In this document: piece after piece, positions 11,344 to 22,227 of the stretch
Position numbering within the stretch: position 1 is the first letter of the stretch
Layout of the letters: each line of letters starts with the position of its first letter
NCBI GenBank assembly: GCA_025506515.1
Contig: CM046442.1
Location: 108,531,706 to 108,595,705, forward strand
Length of the DNA: 64,000 bases
Origin: Flaveria trinervia
Taxonomy: Eukaryota > Streptophyta > Magnoliopsida > Asterales > Asteraceae
Reading direction: 5' to 3'
The notes under the pieces: model-generated
What the model saw: the letters and a program-made list of their open reading frames with translations, nothing else
Database searches by the model: none
What the model was told of the DNA's origin: nothing
Position numbers and translations under genes: made by a program

Positions 11344-12570
11344 TTAAAAAGAGTTCAACGACGTACCATTCACCACGTCGTTGTTGGCTTGAGCTTGGTT
11401 GGCATTGATGTTGAAAGCCCTTCCACGAGCTGGTGGCACAGTTCCTGCATTGCGAGGACATTGTGGACGAATATGACCGGGCTCGCCACAGTTATAGCAG
11501 GTTCGGTTGGTAAGCATGGCAGTGTTGTTTGGCGCACGAAGGCAAGTAGTTACCAAGTGTCCATACTTCCCACATAATGAGCAAACTCGGCATGGAGAGT
11601 TACTTGAATGATGGTACTTGCACGTGTTACACATAGGATGTGGACCAGTATAAGCTTTAGCCATGGGGGCTTGGTTTGCAACCACCATTTGTTGTTGAGG
11701 AGCATTTGGGTGGTCACAGCATAGTTGCGCGTCGGGATGAACTTACGCTTTTTGTTTTGAGAAGATGACTCAGCCCTTACCTCCTTTGTTGCCTCGGGTA
11801 TCACTTCGCAGTAGATTTGGAACCCTTGGCCGACATAGTGCCAGCTCTTATATGATTCTCGGTGAGCTGTGCAGTGATGGTAATTGCTTCCTCCAAGGTT
11901 GTGGGCCTACTACCCACCACGACATCTTGAATTTGAGGTGGCACCCCCTTGATAAATTTCTCAACATTATGGGGCACGGTGTCCACCATGTGTGGTAGGA
12001 GCATACTCAACTCATGATGCCGGGTGGAATAAGCCAAATGGTTCCCACCATCTTGTTTGAGATTCCAAAACTCCTCCTCCAGCTTTTGCAACTCGCTCCT
12101 TGGGCAGAACTTTTGGATCATAATATCCTTGAATTCCTCCCAGGGCAACGCCATTGCAACCTCAGTTCCACGGTTTCTCTTTTCACTATTCCATCATGTT
12201 AGTGCTCTTTGTTGAAGAACACTTGTGGCATAGCGAACCTTGAACCCGTCGGGACACTCACTAATAATGAATGTGTTCTCCATACTTTCAAACCACTCGA
12301 GAAGTCCAGTGGCTCCTTCTTTTCCACTAAAACTAGTGGGTTTGCACGAATTGAAATGTTTGAAGGTACAAATAGGATTGTTTCTGTTTTGTTTTGTTGT
12401 TGCTTCTCCCCATGAGCACCACTATTGTTCCCATTGGTGTTGTTGCTATTAGCCATTAGGGTACTATTAAGTTCAGCAACCATAGTCGGGATGACAGCAG
12501 CCATTTGTCGGGCGATCATGGCGGCTAGCTTACGATCAGAACTTCCATGCTTTCCATGATGACGAGACAT
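11344..12570 (-). pseudogene. gag: Element A gag (frameshifted)
   Basis: Starts at an ATG at 12570 (MSRHHGKHGS…). The capsid-like retrotrans_gag region lies around 12150-11800 (MALPWEEFKDIMIQKFCPRS, ELQKLEEEFWNLKQ, FIKGVPPQIQDVV). Two zinc-knuckle-type motifs follow, CSLCGKYGHLVTTC and CYNCGEPGHIRPQC (about 11600-11450). At least two frameshifts separate these blocks. Gag forms the virus-like particle and binds genomic RNA. This is the normal partner of the downstream pol remnant. Confidence 0.85.
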
Positions 12571-13224
12571 GCTGGGATATGCAAAATGAGTTAGACACGA
12601 GAAATAGAAATACAAGGATTATAATTTAACAAGGATAAGGCAAGAGTTGTAAGGTACATGGAGTGGTTCCATTTGGTAACGCATTACCATTTGGAAACGT
12701 TGACACGTCAAGGTAAGTTGACCCATTTGCCTTAGAAATTTGTGCATGTTGACCATAGTTTATCACTCATCCCAGAAATCCCCAGGTAAGCATAACTAGT
12801 CCCATAGGATTTATGCGATATGCTTGCCTTAGCCCGAGGGCCTTTTGCCAGGAAATCTAGAATATAGGTGTCTATGTGTCACACAAACTTCTTAGGTTCA
12901 TGAAATCAAAACCTTGATGAGATTCATATAGATTAAACATAACGTCTAAAGATCATAAGTATAAGCATAAGTTCCCACATATTGCCGAGAATAAGATTAA
13001 GAGATTTCATGTTCGGGGAGAGTCAAATAGTCAAAGCTAAGTTTAGGGAGACAAATAACAATGTTTAGGCCATCCTATGCTAAGGCATCAAATTGCACAT
13101 AAAAGGCATAGCATTATGTAGCATGTAAAGTATAAAATTTACAAGATAGAAATATAACTCTATAAGGTTCATGCATACTATAGCCTAGGTCACCATTTCT
13201 AATAACCTAGATCCCTATAGTTAT
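12571..13224 (-). other. Element A leader (untranslated)
   Basis: No coding potential is seen between the PBS and gag. The first bases after the PBS (CATAACTATAGGGATCTAGG) resemble the leader of element B (TTGGTTATAGGGAACTAG). That identifies this as A's own gypsy leader rather than Cassandra sequence. Confidence 0.65.
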
Positions 13225-13238
13225 GGGCTCTGATACCA
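13225..13238 (-). other. Primer-binding site (tRNA-Met) next to the Cassandra LTR
   Basis: The minus strand reads TGGTATCAGAGCCC, complementary to the 3' end of plant initiator tRNA-Met. It lies three bases downstream of the Cassandra LTR end and directly upstream of A's leader. A second copy is at 25041-25028 next to A's LTR. Confidence 0.85.
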
Positions 13239-13241
13239 TTC

Positions 13242-13511
13242 TATCACACCCGACCCTTCGCATCAACAATACTGTCCGCTTTGCCCACGAGAAGCTCACT
13301 GATTTGCTTTTGGTTGCCCGGGCGAAAACTTCCCAGGGAGGTCACCCATCCCTGGATTGCTTCCACCTGAGCACGCTTAACCGTAGAGTTCTCATCTCAT
13401 CCACAGCCAATACGCCCAAAACATGTTGTTGATATTAAAGGCCAGACATTCCTTATGAACCAGGAATCTCTCCTGTCCACGGCCGATGTGAGATTTGTGT
13501 AGGGTGTCACA
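13242..13511 (-). mobile_element. Cassandra-type TRIM LTR (5S-bearing), 270 bp
   Basis: On the minus strand it runs TGTGACACCCTACACAAATC…GGGTCGGGTGTGATA. A polypurine tract (AAACAGGGGGTGCT, 13525-13512) precedes it and a tRNA-Met PBS follows. The 5S rRNA-like core at 13326-13393 is the hallmark of Cassandra, a non-coding terminal-repeat retrotransposon of plants whose LTRs carry 5S sequence. Only one LTR is present. It sits inside element A, between two PBS copies, and gypsy B is inserted just upstream of it. Confidence 0.85.
13326..13393 (-). repeat. 5S rRNA-derived segment within the Cassandra LTR
   Basis: The minus strand contains GGTTAAGCGTGCTCAGG and GGATGGGTGACCTCCCTGGG, which match the 3' two-thirds of plant 5S rRNA including the box A and box C promoter regions. 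The middle (GTGGAAGCAATCCA) is diverged and the 5' third of 5S is missing, so this is not a 5S rRNA gene. Confidence 0.85.
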
Positions 13512-13530
13512 AGCACCCCCTGTTTGGACT

Positions 13531-16256
13531 TGTGACATTCGGTAAATTTCCGTTATCAAACTCCGTTAGTTCCGTTAAGTCTTGTGTACACGTGTCGTGA
13601 GCACACACTAGTTGTCGTTTAACGTTGGTGACCTAATAATAATGAATAATGTTAATTTGATGTGAATCTAAGTGATTATGTGAATATTGGGTTATGTTTA
13701 TGTGTTTACACATTTATAAACGGTTACTTAAAGAATTTATCGCGTAACGCGGAAACGTGTCTATTTATTCGTATGTCTTGTGTTTTTATAGAGATAAAAT
13801 ATATAATGATTTTCATTGGTTTATATCACTATATTATTAAGTTAAAAGCACGTTAATAAGGAATTAAAAGATAATTTTTATAAAATACAAATTACAAGGG
13901 TTAAAAGGGTAAATATGTAAAATGAATTAAATAAAACAAAAAAACCCTAAAACCACCCAAAAGCGGCCGCGACTTCCCTTTCTCCCTCTCCATCTTCGAA
14001 AATCAGCCAAGAACAAGCATTTTCGTGTGATTTTGGTTCGATTACAAGATATAAACACATAGGAAGCATCAATTTCAAGCAATTACAAGTTTAAAGGTTA
14101 GATTTTTCATGTTTTGTGATGTTCTTCATTATGGCCGAACCTTAGATTCGAAATTGATCCTTATTAGGTCGAATTGGATGTTGTTTGATGATGTTTATGT
14201 TAGTTAGGTTGAATACATGTTAGTTAACGTCGATCATGGATGAATTACATGTTTTTAGTGGTTTAATCATGGTTTTGATTCTAGTCAAACCCTAATTCGA
14301 TTTTGGGCATGATTATGGATGAATGATGGTTGTTTGATGAATGTGTGGCGATTAATAAGTTGTATGAATGTTAGGAATCATGAATCTTGCAAGAAATTGA
14401 TGATTTAGGGTTGATGTTCATAGGTTACTAATAATAGTAACTTTATTTGCATGAAATGTTGAACTATGGATGTTATGATGTTATGGATGTGTTCATGGTG
14501 ATAATTAGATGTTAGATTGATGTTGTGATCATTGGGAATGCAAGAACACATGTTATAGTTCATACATTACTAAAGATAGTAACTTTTGGATATGATTTGG
14601 TGAATTATGATGTTTGGATGTGGTTGATTATGCTTGGATGTTAGTATGAGCTTGAATTGGTATATTAATGATGAATTCATGTATGCTTTGGATGTTTGAT
14701 AGATTTTGGGATGTTCTTTCCCAAAAGGGAAACTTTATTCGTGTAAACGTTGAAATATGATGTTATGATCATGTTTGGGATGTTAGGAGCCTGCTATTAT
14801 GTTCAAGGATAGATTCTAGTGTGATAGAACATGTTAAATTAGTTGTATGGCATGCTTGGATAATCATGCGATATTTGGAATTGGTGATCATGTATGGTTT
14901 GGATGTTGTGTAGTAGTAGGACATCATGCTTGGGTCTGGTAATTGATTGTTGTGATGTTGTGAATGCAATGCATATGCTTAAAGAATTTGGTTATGATCA
15001 TTATACACGCGTGCGGATCTGAGGCCCCTACTTAGTAGGATTGGCAGGGTTTAGGATGTGAAGTCGTGAGTGGCTTCACATGGCATGTGATGAATGGTTG
15101 AACTTTGTGTGACATGTTAGTTGTATTATAACTAATGAATATGTTAATGTTCTAGATTCGCATGACTTGTATAGTGTTTGATTGTATGATGACCCAAGTG
15201 ATACACCTGGTTGATATAACTATGTATGATACTATTTGAATGTTAATCATGTATGTTGTATGTGCTCATTGGCTTTATTTGAATTATAACTCATAATGTC
15301 ACCAACGGGTCAAACGGGTCAACTAGGTTAAACGTGTCTATTTTTCTGGAAGCTTGAGTCTTTGGTTTTGGTATGATTAGGGTTTCACATGTCTTTTACT
15401 TACACGTACTTATGTACTCACATGATCTAGGTAACCTGTGAAGGTTGGCTATCCTCTCGTTTCTCAAAATAACCCTAAGTACTCTTTGCATACATCAGGT
15501 GAGTTCATGCCCCACTCTTTACTTAATCTCTTTGGGGGAGATAGCATACTGGTATTTATACGAACGCTTTCATTATTTAAGTTGTGTAAAATATTATATA
15601 GTGCTGTTTACCATGGGAAAAGTCCTCACACTTTTGGAATTGTTAATATTTAATAGCGGGGAAACTTGGGTAGTACTACTGGGTCTGACGAGCCCCACCT
15701 GTGTGACTCGAGGTCAACCGGGTGCAAATTTTCTATTGATCATTGTCACGACATGGTAAGTCGTGACAGGAGGCAACAACTATCACAGTCAGCTTCAATT
15801 GCAAAATCGCTATGTATTAATATTACTGATAATAGACTAGCTATCTATTATCATACACTGCTTATAATTATCGCAACTGTTTACATGTTATTGAACTCAA
15901 ACTCTTGAACTCACCAACCTATGTGTTGACATTTTAGTATGCTTTTCTCAGGTCCTTAACTTGCTTGCCATAGGAGCACTGCATGGTTCACTGCATTTTA
16001 AGACACTTTGCTTCAAGACAAGTTGACATTTAACAATTATAGTTTACTTTCTGGTTGGCACTTGTTTTGCATAAGTTATACTTTATAGATTTGGGTTGTT
16101 TTCAAAAACGCTTCCGCATTGTTTAAAGTTGGTATTTTGGTTAATTATGTTTAAATTATGGCATTTAGAGTCGTTCTGAGTAACTATTGACTGTGATCCT
16201 GGTTTGTTCACACGCCTCGCGGTAAAACTCCGCAAGTGGATTTTGAGGGTGTGACA
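13531..16256 (+). repeat. Element B 5' LTR
   Basis: 2,726 bases, TGTGACATTCGG…GAGGGTGTGACA. It is near-identical to the 3' LTR; many of the visible differences are one- to few-base indels. No gene inside. It contains paired short repeats around TACTAAtAATAGTAACT (about 14427 and 14570). Confidence 0.95.
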
Positions 16257-16259
16257 GAT

Positions 16260-16273
16260 TGGTATCAGAGCCA
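16260..16273 (+). other. Element B primer-binding site
   Basis: TGGTATCAGAGCCA, three bases after the 5' LTR end; complementary to initiator tRNA-Met. Confidence 0.92.
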
Positions 16274-16394
16274 TTGGTTATAGGGAACTAGTTGCATACA
16301 CACTAGACTATCACCGCACACAGTTAATTAGTTACCTGTGCCTTACTCTCATCTACTGTATACTCATTGGCATACACGTCACACTCTCTGCAGC

Positions 16395-17095
16395 ATGGCA
16401 TCATCTTCAAGAGCTCCGGGTAAACGACCCGAATCACCTACACGATCTGAATCCCCACCTCCCGCACCTGTACCTGATGATGGATTCGATTGGCCCCGAC
16501 TGGCTTATCCCCGAGAGGAGATTGACTGGGATCAACCATTCGCATTGATGAAGCGTGACCCTCCACGAGACTGGCGTTCTTATCCTAGGTTTGTTGACCA
16601 CATCATGTTTAGGGAGAGCGTACCTGTCCTAAAGCAAGGACTAGGAACAATGCCAATCAACCTATGCTTTCACTCCCACGAACGGCGCAGTCCAACGAGC
16701 AACTGATTGCTGCACTAATGGCTGCACTGGATACTGAACAACATCGTGTAAGACGACTCACGGGTGATGTCTGTACACTACAGCAAGAGGTGTACAACCT
16801 GAGACATCAATTGGACGAACTCAAGGAAGAACACGGGAAGACGCTGAACGGTTGTCATCATATGCAAGATGGTGTTATGGCACTTCAAGGACGCGTGACT
16901 ACTCGTGAACAGCGGGACGCCATAGCCGATAATAGGATTGCCATATTAGAAGCTCAACTAGCAGCACTCCAGATTGCTATAGCTCCTGCTCCTGCAGCAG
17001 ACTCTGAGGATGAGGTGGATCCCGAGGAGGGACCCGAGGAAGAGGAACCGGAGGAGATGGAGGATGATAGTGATGGGTCAGACATTGTCGATTGA
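16395..17095 (+). CDS. Element B extra ORF upstream of gag (coiled coil, acidic tail)
   Basis: Begins ATG at 16395 (MASSSRAPGKRPESP) and ends at 17095. One small frameshift near 16640-16690 joins the two halves. The N-terminal half is Pro/Ser-rich and then has a Trp/Asp/Arg-rich block (DDGFDWPRLAYPREEIDWDQ). The C-terminal half is a predicted coiled coil (EQHRVRRLTGDVCTLQQEV, YNLRHQLDELKEEHG, REQRDAIADNRIAILEAQLA), ending in a very acidic tail (DSEDEVDPEEGPEEEEPEE). It shares no motif with gag, protease or pol that I can recognise. It lies between the PBS and gag, where chromovirus gypsy elements normally have only a leader; Ogre-type elements have a pre-gag ORF but are otherwise different. 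A and D have nothing comparable. Function unknown. Confidence 0.6.
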
Positions 17096-17365
17096 CTTCT
17101 TTATATGACTTAGACTACGTAGTGTTTTCTTTTTGAAACCTATGTGGGAAGGGTTGTTTCCCCACACGAACGACAAAACTTGAATTTTGACATTGCTAAA
17201 TACATTGTGACTTATTGCAATTTATTTACTTTGGTTATTATTTTTGTTATGAATGTTGTGGTTGTGATGATACGTTATTTCTTTCATTTACTGTTTACTA
17301 CGCTTCAATGAGTTAAATGTGTATGATGTTACTCATTATTGTATTGTGAATATAAAGTAAAAAGA

Positions 17366-18770
17366 ATGGACGCTCGTGGACGTGGACGTGGCCGTGGACG
17401 CGGACGTGGACGTGGCACCGGAGAACAGGGTGGTGGTGCTATTAACATGACTCCTGCGGAATTGGCTGCTCTAATTAATGAGCATGTTCAGGCGGCAGTG
17501 GCTGCTGCCCACCGGGGGTCACCGCAGGTAAACAATGACAGATTAACAAATCTGATATCCTTTATAACTGTAGGGGATGTTTGATTAATGTGTGATGTGT
17601 TAAAACAGGACCACCAGTGTGTACGTACAAGTCCTTCATGGACTGTAAACCACACACCTACAGCGGTACAGAGGGTGCTGTAGGGCTAGTACGCTGGTTC
17701 GAGTAGACTGAGTCCGTTTTCTCCAAATGTACTGTCCCCGGCGGATCAAGTAAAGTATGCCACCGGGACTTTGGAGGGTGCTGCTCTGTCTTGGTGGAAC
17801 GCGCAAGTCCAGATGCTTGGACAAGCGATGGCAAATGGACTCCCCTGGAATGAGTTCAAGGATATGATGATCGAGGAGTACTGTCCTCGAAACGAGGTGC
17901 AAAAGTTGGAGATGGAATTCTGGCAGCTTAAGATGAAGGGTTCAGACTTGAGGCTTACACGACCCGTACTCATGAGCTGGCCACATTGTGTCCAGGAATG
18001 GTTAATGAGGCACATAAGAGAATCGAGCACTACATACGAGGATTGGTGCCTGAAATCCAAAGTATGGTAACAGCTTCTAACCCGACTACGATTCAGCAGG
18101 CCATCCAAATTGCCCATAGACTTACTGATCAGGCGGTAGAGCAAGGGCGGTTACCCAAACGGGGCGCTGTGGTGAGCGTGCCCGACAACAAAAGGAAGTG
18201 GGATGCTCCCAGCAATAGCAATAACAAATCATCATCATCATCGTCTGGCGGTCAACAACAATCCAACAGCAGCAAGCCAGTTCAGCAGCAGCAGCGGCGG
18301 TTCGATAATAACCGCAATTTCACCAAACTGCCCCAAATAACCAAGGACCCAGCGGTTACGGCGGCAGAAATCCCAAATGCCCACGGTGTAACTACCACCA
18401 TGTGGGACGGTGTGATAACTTCAAGTGTCAACGTTGTGGAAAGATTGGACACGCTGCGAAGGATTGCCGTGGTGAACTAATGAAGAGGCCACAACAATCT
18501 CAAAACCACCAAGGGTTGTTTTGAGTGTGGGAAAGAAGGGCATTACAAACGAAACTGCCCACAGCTAAGAAGGAACGAAATGGCAACAACAACAACAACA
18601 CTAACAATCATGGGAACAACAACAACAATGGCAATAATAACAACAATGGTGGTAATGGCACTGGAAATGGCGGCAATAGAGAAGGAGCCAAAGGGAGAGC
18701 CTTCGTCATTGGCTCAGGTGAGGCTCTAAATGATCCCACAACTGTTATTGGTAGATTCCCTGTTAATGGT
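17366..18770 (+). pseudogene. gag: Element B gag (frameshifted)
   Basis: Starts with an Arg-Gly repeat (MDARGRGRGRGRG) and INMTPAELAALINEHVQ. The capsid-like block follows near 17750-18150 (LSWWNAQVQMLGQAMANGLP, EFKDMMIEEYCPRNE, EHYIRGLVPEIQSMV). A Ser/Gln/Asn-rich linker comes next. Zinc-knuckle-like Cys/His clusters lie about 18375-18560, including CFECGKEGHYKRNC in shifted frames. An Asn-rich tract (18580-18680) precedes protease. At least three frameshifts break it. An upstream in-frame stretch from 17339 lacks a better start. Confidence 0.85.
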
Positions 18771-21700
18771 TGTTTTGCTACGGTACTATTTGATACTGGA
18801 GCCGATAGGAGTTTTGTGTCCTTAAAATTCTGTAGTCTTTTAAGTGATATACCCTCTGCTTTAGAATCTAAGTACACTGTGGATTAGCCGACGGTAAACA
18901 AATCCATGTAACGCATATCCTTAAAGACTGTAGGATAGAACTTGCTGGTCATACTTTCGCTATAGATCTCATGCCTGTTACGCTGGGGAGTTTTGATGTT
19001 GTGATAGGCATGGATTGGCTCTCTAGCAAGCAAGCGAAGTCATATGTCACGAGAAGATTATACGGATCCCGGTTGGTGATCAAATTCTTATCGTCAAGGT
19101 GATAGGAGTGGTGCTGTGATAGGCATCATCTCGTATATGAAAGCTCAAAAGTTGTTACGAAAGGGCCGCGTGGCTATCCTAGCACTTGTAACCGATAAGC
19201 AAAAGGAAGAAAAGAGAATGGAGGATATTCCCGTAGTACGCGACTTTCCGAGGTGTTTCCAGAAGATCTTCCTGGATTACCACCGCACCGCCAAGTGGAA
19301 TTCCAGATTGAGTTGACTCCTGGCGCAGCTCCGATTGCTAGAGCACCTTATCGATTAGCACCAAACGAACTACAGGAGTTGTCGTCACAACTTCAGGAGC
19401 TTTTGGATAAGGGTTTTATATTCGACCTAGTACATCACCTTGGGGAGCTCCTGTACTCTTTGTTAAGAAGAAGGATGGCACATTCCGGATGTGCATCGAT
19501 TATCGAGAGTTGAACAAAGTAACAGTCAAGAACCGATACCCTTTACCTCGTATCGACGACTTGTTCGATCAGCTTCAAGGATCAAGCTATTACTCGAAGA
19601 TTGACTTGAGATCTGGTTATCATCAACTCAGAGTTCGAGAAGAAGACATTCCCAAGACTGCATTTCGTACTCGTTATGGTCATATGAGTTCTTGGTCATG
19701 CCTTTTGGGTTGACTAATGCACCTGCTGTGTTCATGGACCTCATGACCGCGTGTGCAAACCTTATCTGATCAGTTTGTCATTGTGTTCATCGATGATATA
19801 CTGATATACTCTAGGACCAAGGGAGCATGAAGAGCACTTACGAATGATCTTGGAACTGCTGAAAAATGAGCAGCTGTATGCTAAATTCTCAAAGTGTGAC
19901 TTTTGGATAAGAGAGGTATAATCCCTAGGTCATATTGTTAATGAGAAAGGAATACACGTTGATCCTGCCAAAATTGAGGCGATAAAGAATTGGACTACAC
20001 CCAAAACACAAGCGAGATCAGGCAATTTCTTGGATTAGCAGGATATTACCGCCGATTCATAGAAGGATTTTCTAAGATCGCACACCTCTCACAGCCTTGA
20101 CTCACAAAGGAACGACATACAAATGGACTGAGGGTCAAGAATCAGCTTTCCAATTATTAAAACAAAAACTCTGTACTGCCCCGATATTAGCATTACCCGA
20201 GGAACAGATGACTTTGTGGTGTATTGCGATGCATCCATTCAAGGATTGGGTTGCGTCTTGATGCAACGAGACAAGGTGATAGCTTACGCCTCGAGACAAC
20301 TAAAGGTACATGAGAAGAACTATACTACCCATGACTTAGAATTGGGCGCAGTAGTTTTTGCCTTAACATCTGGAGACATTATTTGTACGGTACCAAGTGC
20401 ACTATCTACACCGATCATAAGAGTCTTCAACATATCTTTGAGCAAAAAGAGTTGAATATGAGGCAGCAACGTTGGGTGGAACTACTAAATGATTATGATT
20501 GCGCAATTAAGTATCATCCGGAAAGGCGAACGTAGTTGCCGATGCTTTAAGCAGGAAGGAAACCTAAACCCCGACGGGTGCGAGCTTTACAGCTTACTAT
20601 CAGTACCCAACTGCCCGAACAGGTTAGGAGGCACAAATAGAGGCTTTAAAAGTGGAAAATGTTGTACTGAATTTTTAAGGGGAATGGATAAGCAGCTAGT
20701 GATGAAAGAGATGGAATTCGGTATTTCATGGATAGACTTTGGGTGCCTGTTCATGGAAATCTGAGAGATTTAGTTATGAGCGAGGCACACAAATCTAAGT
20801 ATTCTATACATCCTGGATCCGACAAGATGTATCATGACCTAAAAGCTCACTATTGGGGCCCTAACATGAAAGCGATGTAGCTACGTACGTGAGCAAGTGT
20901 TTGACCTGCTCGAAGGTGAAAGTGGAATATCAAAAACCCCGGACTATTACAACCCTGAGATTCCAATGGGAAGTGGGAACAAATCTCCATGGATTTTATT
21001 ACTAAGCTACCCCGGACTAATACTGGTTGTGACACGATATGGGTTATTGTGGATCGATTGACAAAGTCTGCTCATTTCCTTGCAATAAAGGAAACCGACA
21101 AGATGGAGAAGTTAACTCGCCTGTACCTCAAGGAGATCGTTTCGAGACACGGGGTACCGATCTCAATTATCTCTGACCGTGACGCTCGTTTCACGTCACA
21201 TTTCTGGAAATCATTGCAGAAATCCTTGGGTACACGTTTGGATATGAGTACTACATATCATCCACAGACGGATGGTCAGAGTGAGCGTACGATACAGACG
21301 TTGGAGGATATGCTACGTGCTTGTGTGATTGACTTCGGGATAACTGGGATTCACCTGCAATTGGTGGAGTTTTCTTATAACAACAGTTATCACACTAGTA
21401 TACAGGCAGCACCTTTCGAGGCGTTGTATGGGAGAAAATGTCGATCACCGGTTTGCTGGGCAGAAATTGGTGATAGTCAATAACAGGTCCCGAGTTAATT
21501 CATGAGACGACTGAGAAAATTATACAGATACGGAACCGTATGGCTGCAGCGCGAGACAGGCAAAAGAGTTATGCTGACAAGAGACGGAAACCTTTAGAGT
21601 TTCAGGTTGGTGACAAGGTTTTGTTGAAAGTCTCACCATGGAAAGGCGTAGTTCGGTTTGGTAAACGAGGGAAACTAAATCCGAGGTACGTTGGACCATT

Positions 21701-22054
21701 TGAGATAGTGGAAAGAATAGGTCCAGTAGCCTATCGATTAGTCCTACCTGATTCGCTAAGTGGAATTCATGATGTATTTCACGTGTCAAACTTGAAGAAG
21801 TGCATAACAGATGAAATGACGGTCGTACCACTAGAAGAAATTCAGGTGGATGAACAATTGCGTTTTGTTGAAGAACCAGTTGAGGTGATGGATCGTGAGG
21901 TGAAAACACTTAAGCAAAGCAAGATACCTATTGTTAAAATCCGTTGGAATTCGCGACGTGGACCGAATTCACATGGGAATGGGAAGATCAAATGAAGCTT
22001 AAGTACCCTCAACTATTCGAAGGAACGATGCCAGCAGACGAGGTATTGATTTAA
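18771..22054 (+). pseudogene. pol: Element B pol: protease to chromodomain-like tail (broken)
   Basis: Protease LFDTGADRSFVS (catalytic DTG intact) near 18787 and VIGMDWL near 19003. RT from about 19250 (YRLAPNELQELSSQLQELLD, NRYPLPRIDDLFDQLQG, VFIDDIL near 19785). RNase H near 20216 (YCDASIQGLGCVLMQRDK). Integrase 20780-21480 with MDFITKLPRT, ISDRDARF and TDGQSERTIQTLE. The tail (21540-22054) has GDKVLLKVSPWKGVVRFGK, HDVFHVSNLKKC and MDREVKTLKQ, then stop at 22052. About ten frameshifts, mostly single-base, are scattered through it, which leaves no full-length product. Domain order and sequence match element A closely in kind. Confidence 0.92.
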
Positions 22055-22227
22055 ATTTCGGGACGAAATTTCTTTCAACATGGGGATGATGTGACAACTC
22101 ATCCAAAACTCACCCGATTTCGCTTTCTGTGTGCCAATGCAGTAGACCAATGATGGAAACCAGTGATGGAACACTCTCACCATGTAACGCAATTTTCGGG
22201 ACGAAAATTCTTTCAACATGGGGATAA
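22053..22227 (+). other. Element B duplicated hairpin and polypurine tract
   Basis: Two copies of the same module are present. First: AAATTTCGGGACGAAATTT (22053-22071), then ACATGGGGATGA (22078-22089), then TGTGACAACTC, which looks like an LTR start. Second: AATTTTCGGGACGAAAATT (22191-22209), then ACATGGGGATAA (to 22227), then the true LTR. The 100 bases between copies have no coding potential. Confidence 0.8.

Noticed and set aside
13326..13393. 5S rRNA gene on the minus strand
   Set aside because: The 5' third is missing and the middle is diverged; it sits inside an LTR with PBS and polypurine tract, so it is a Cassandra LTR segment.
15438..15908. Short ORFs in B's LTR
   Set aside because: They overlap in several frames, lack domains and are broken by small indels in the other LTR copy.
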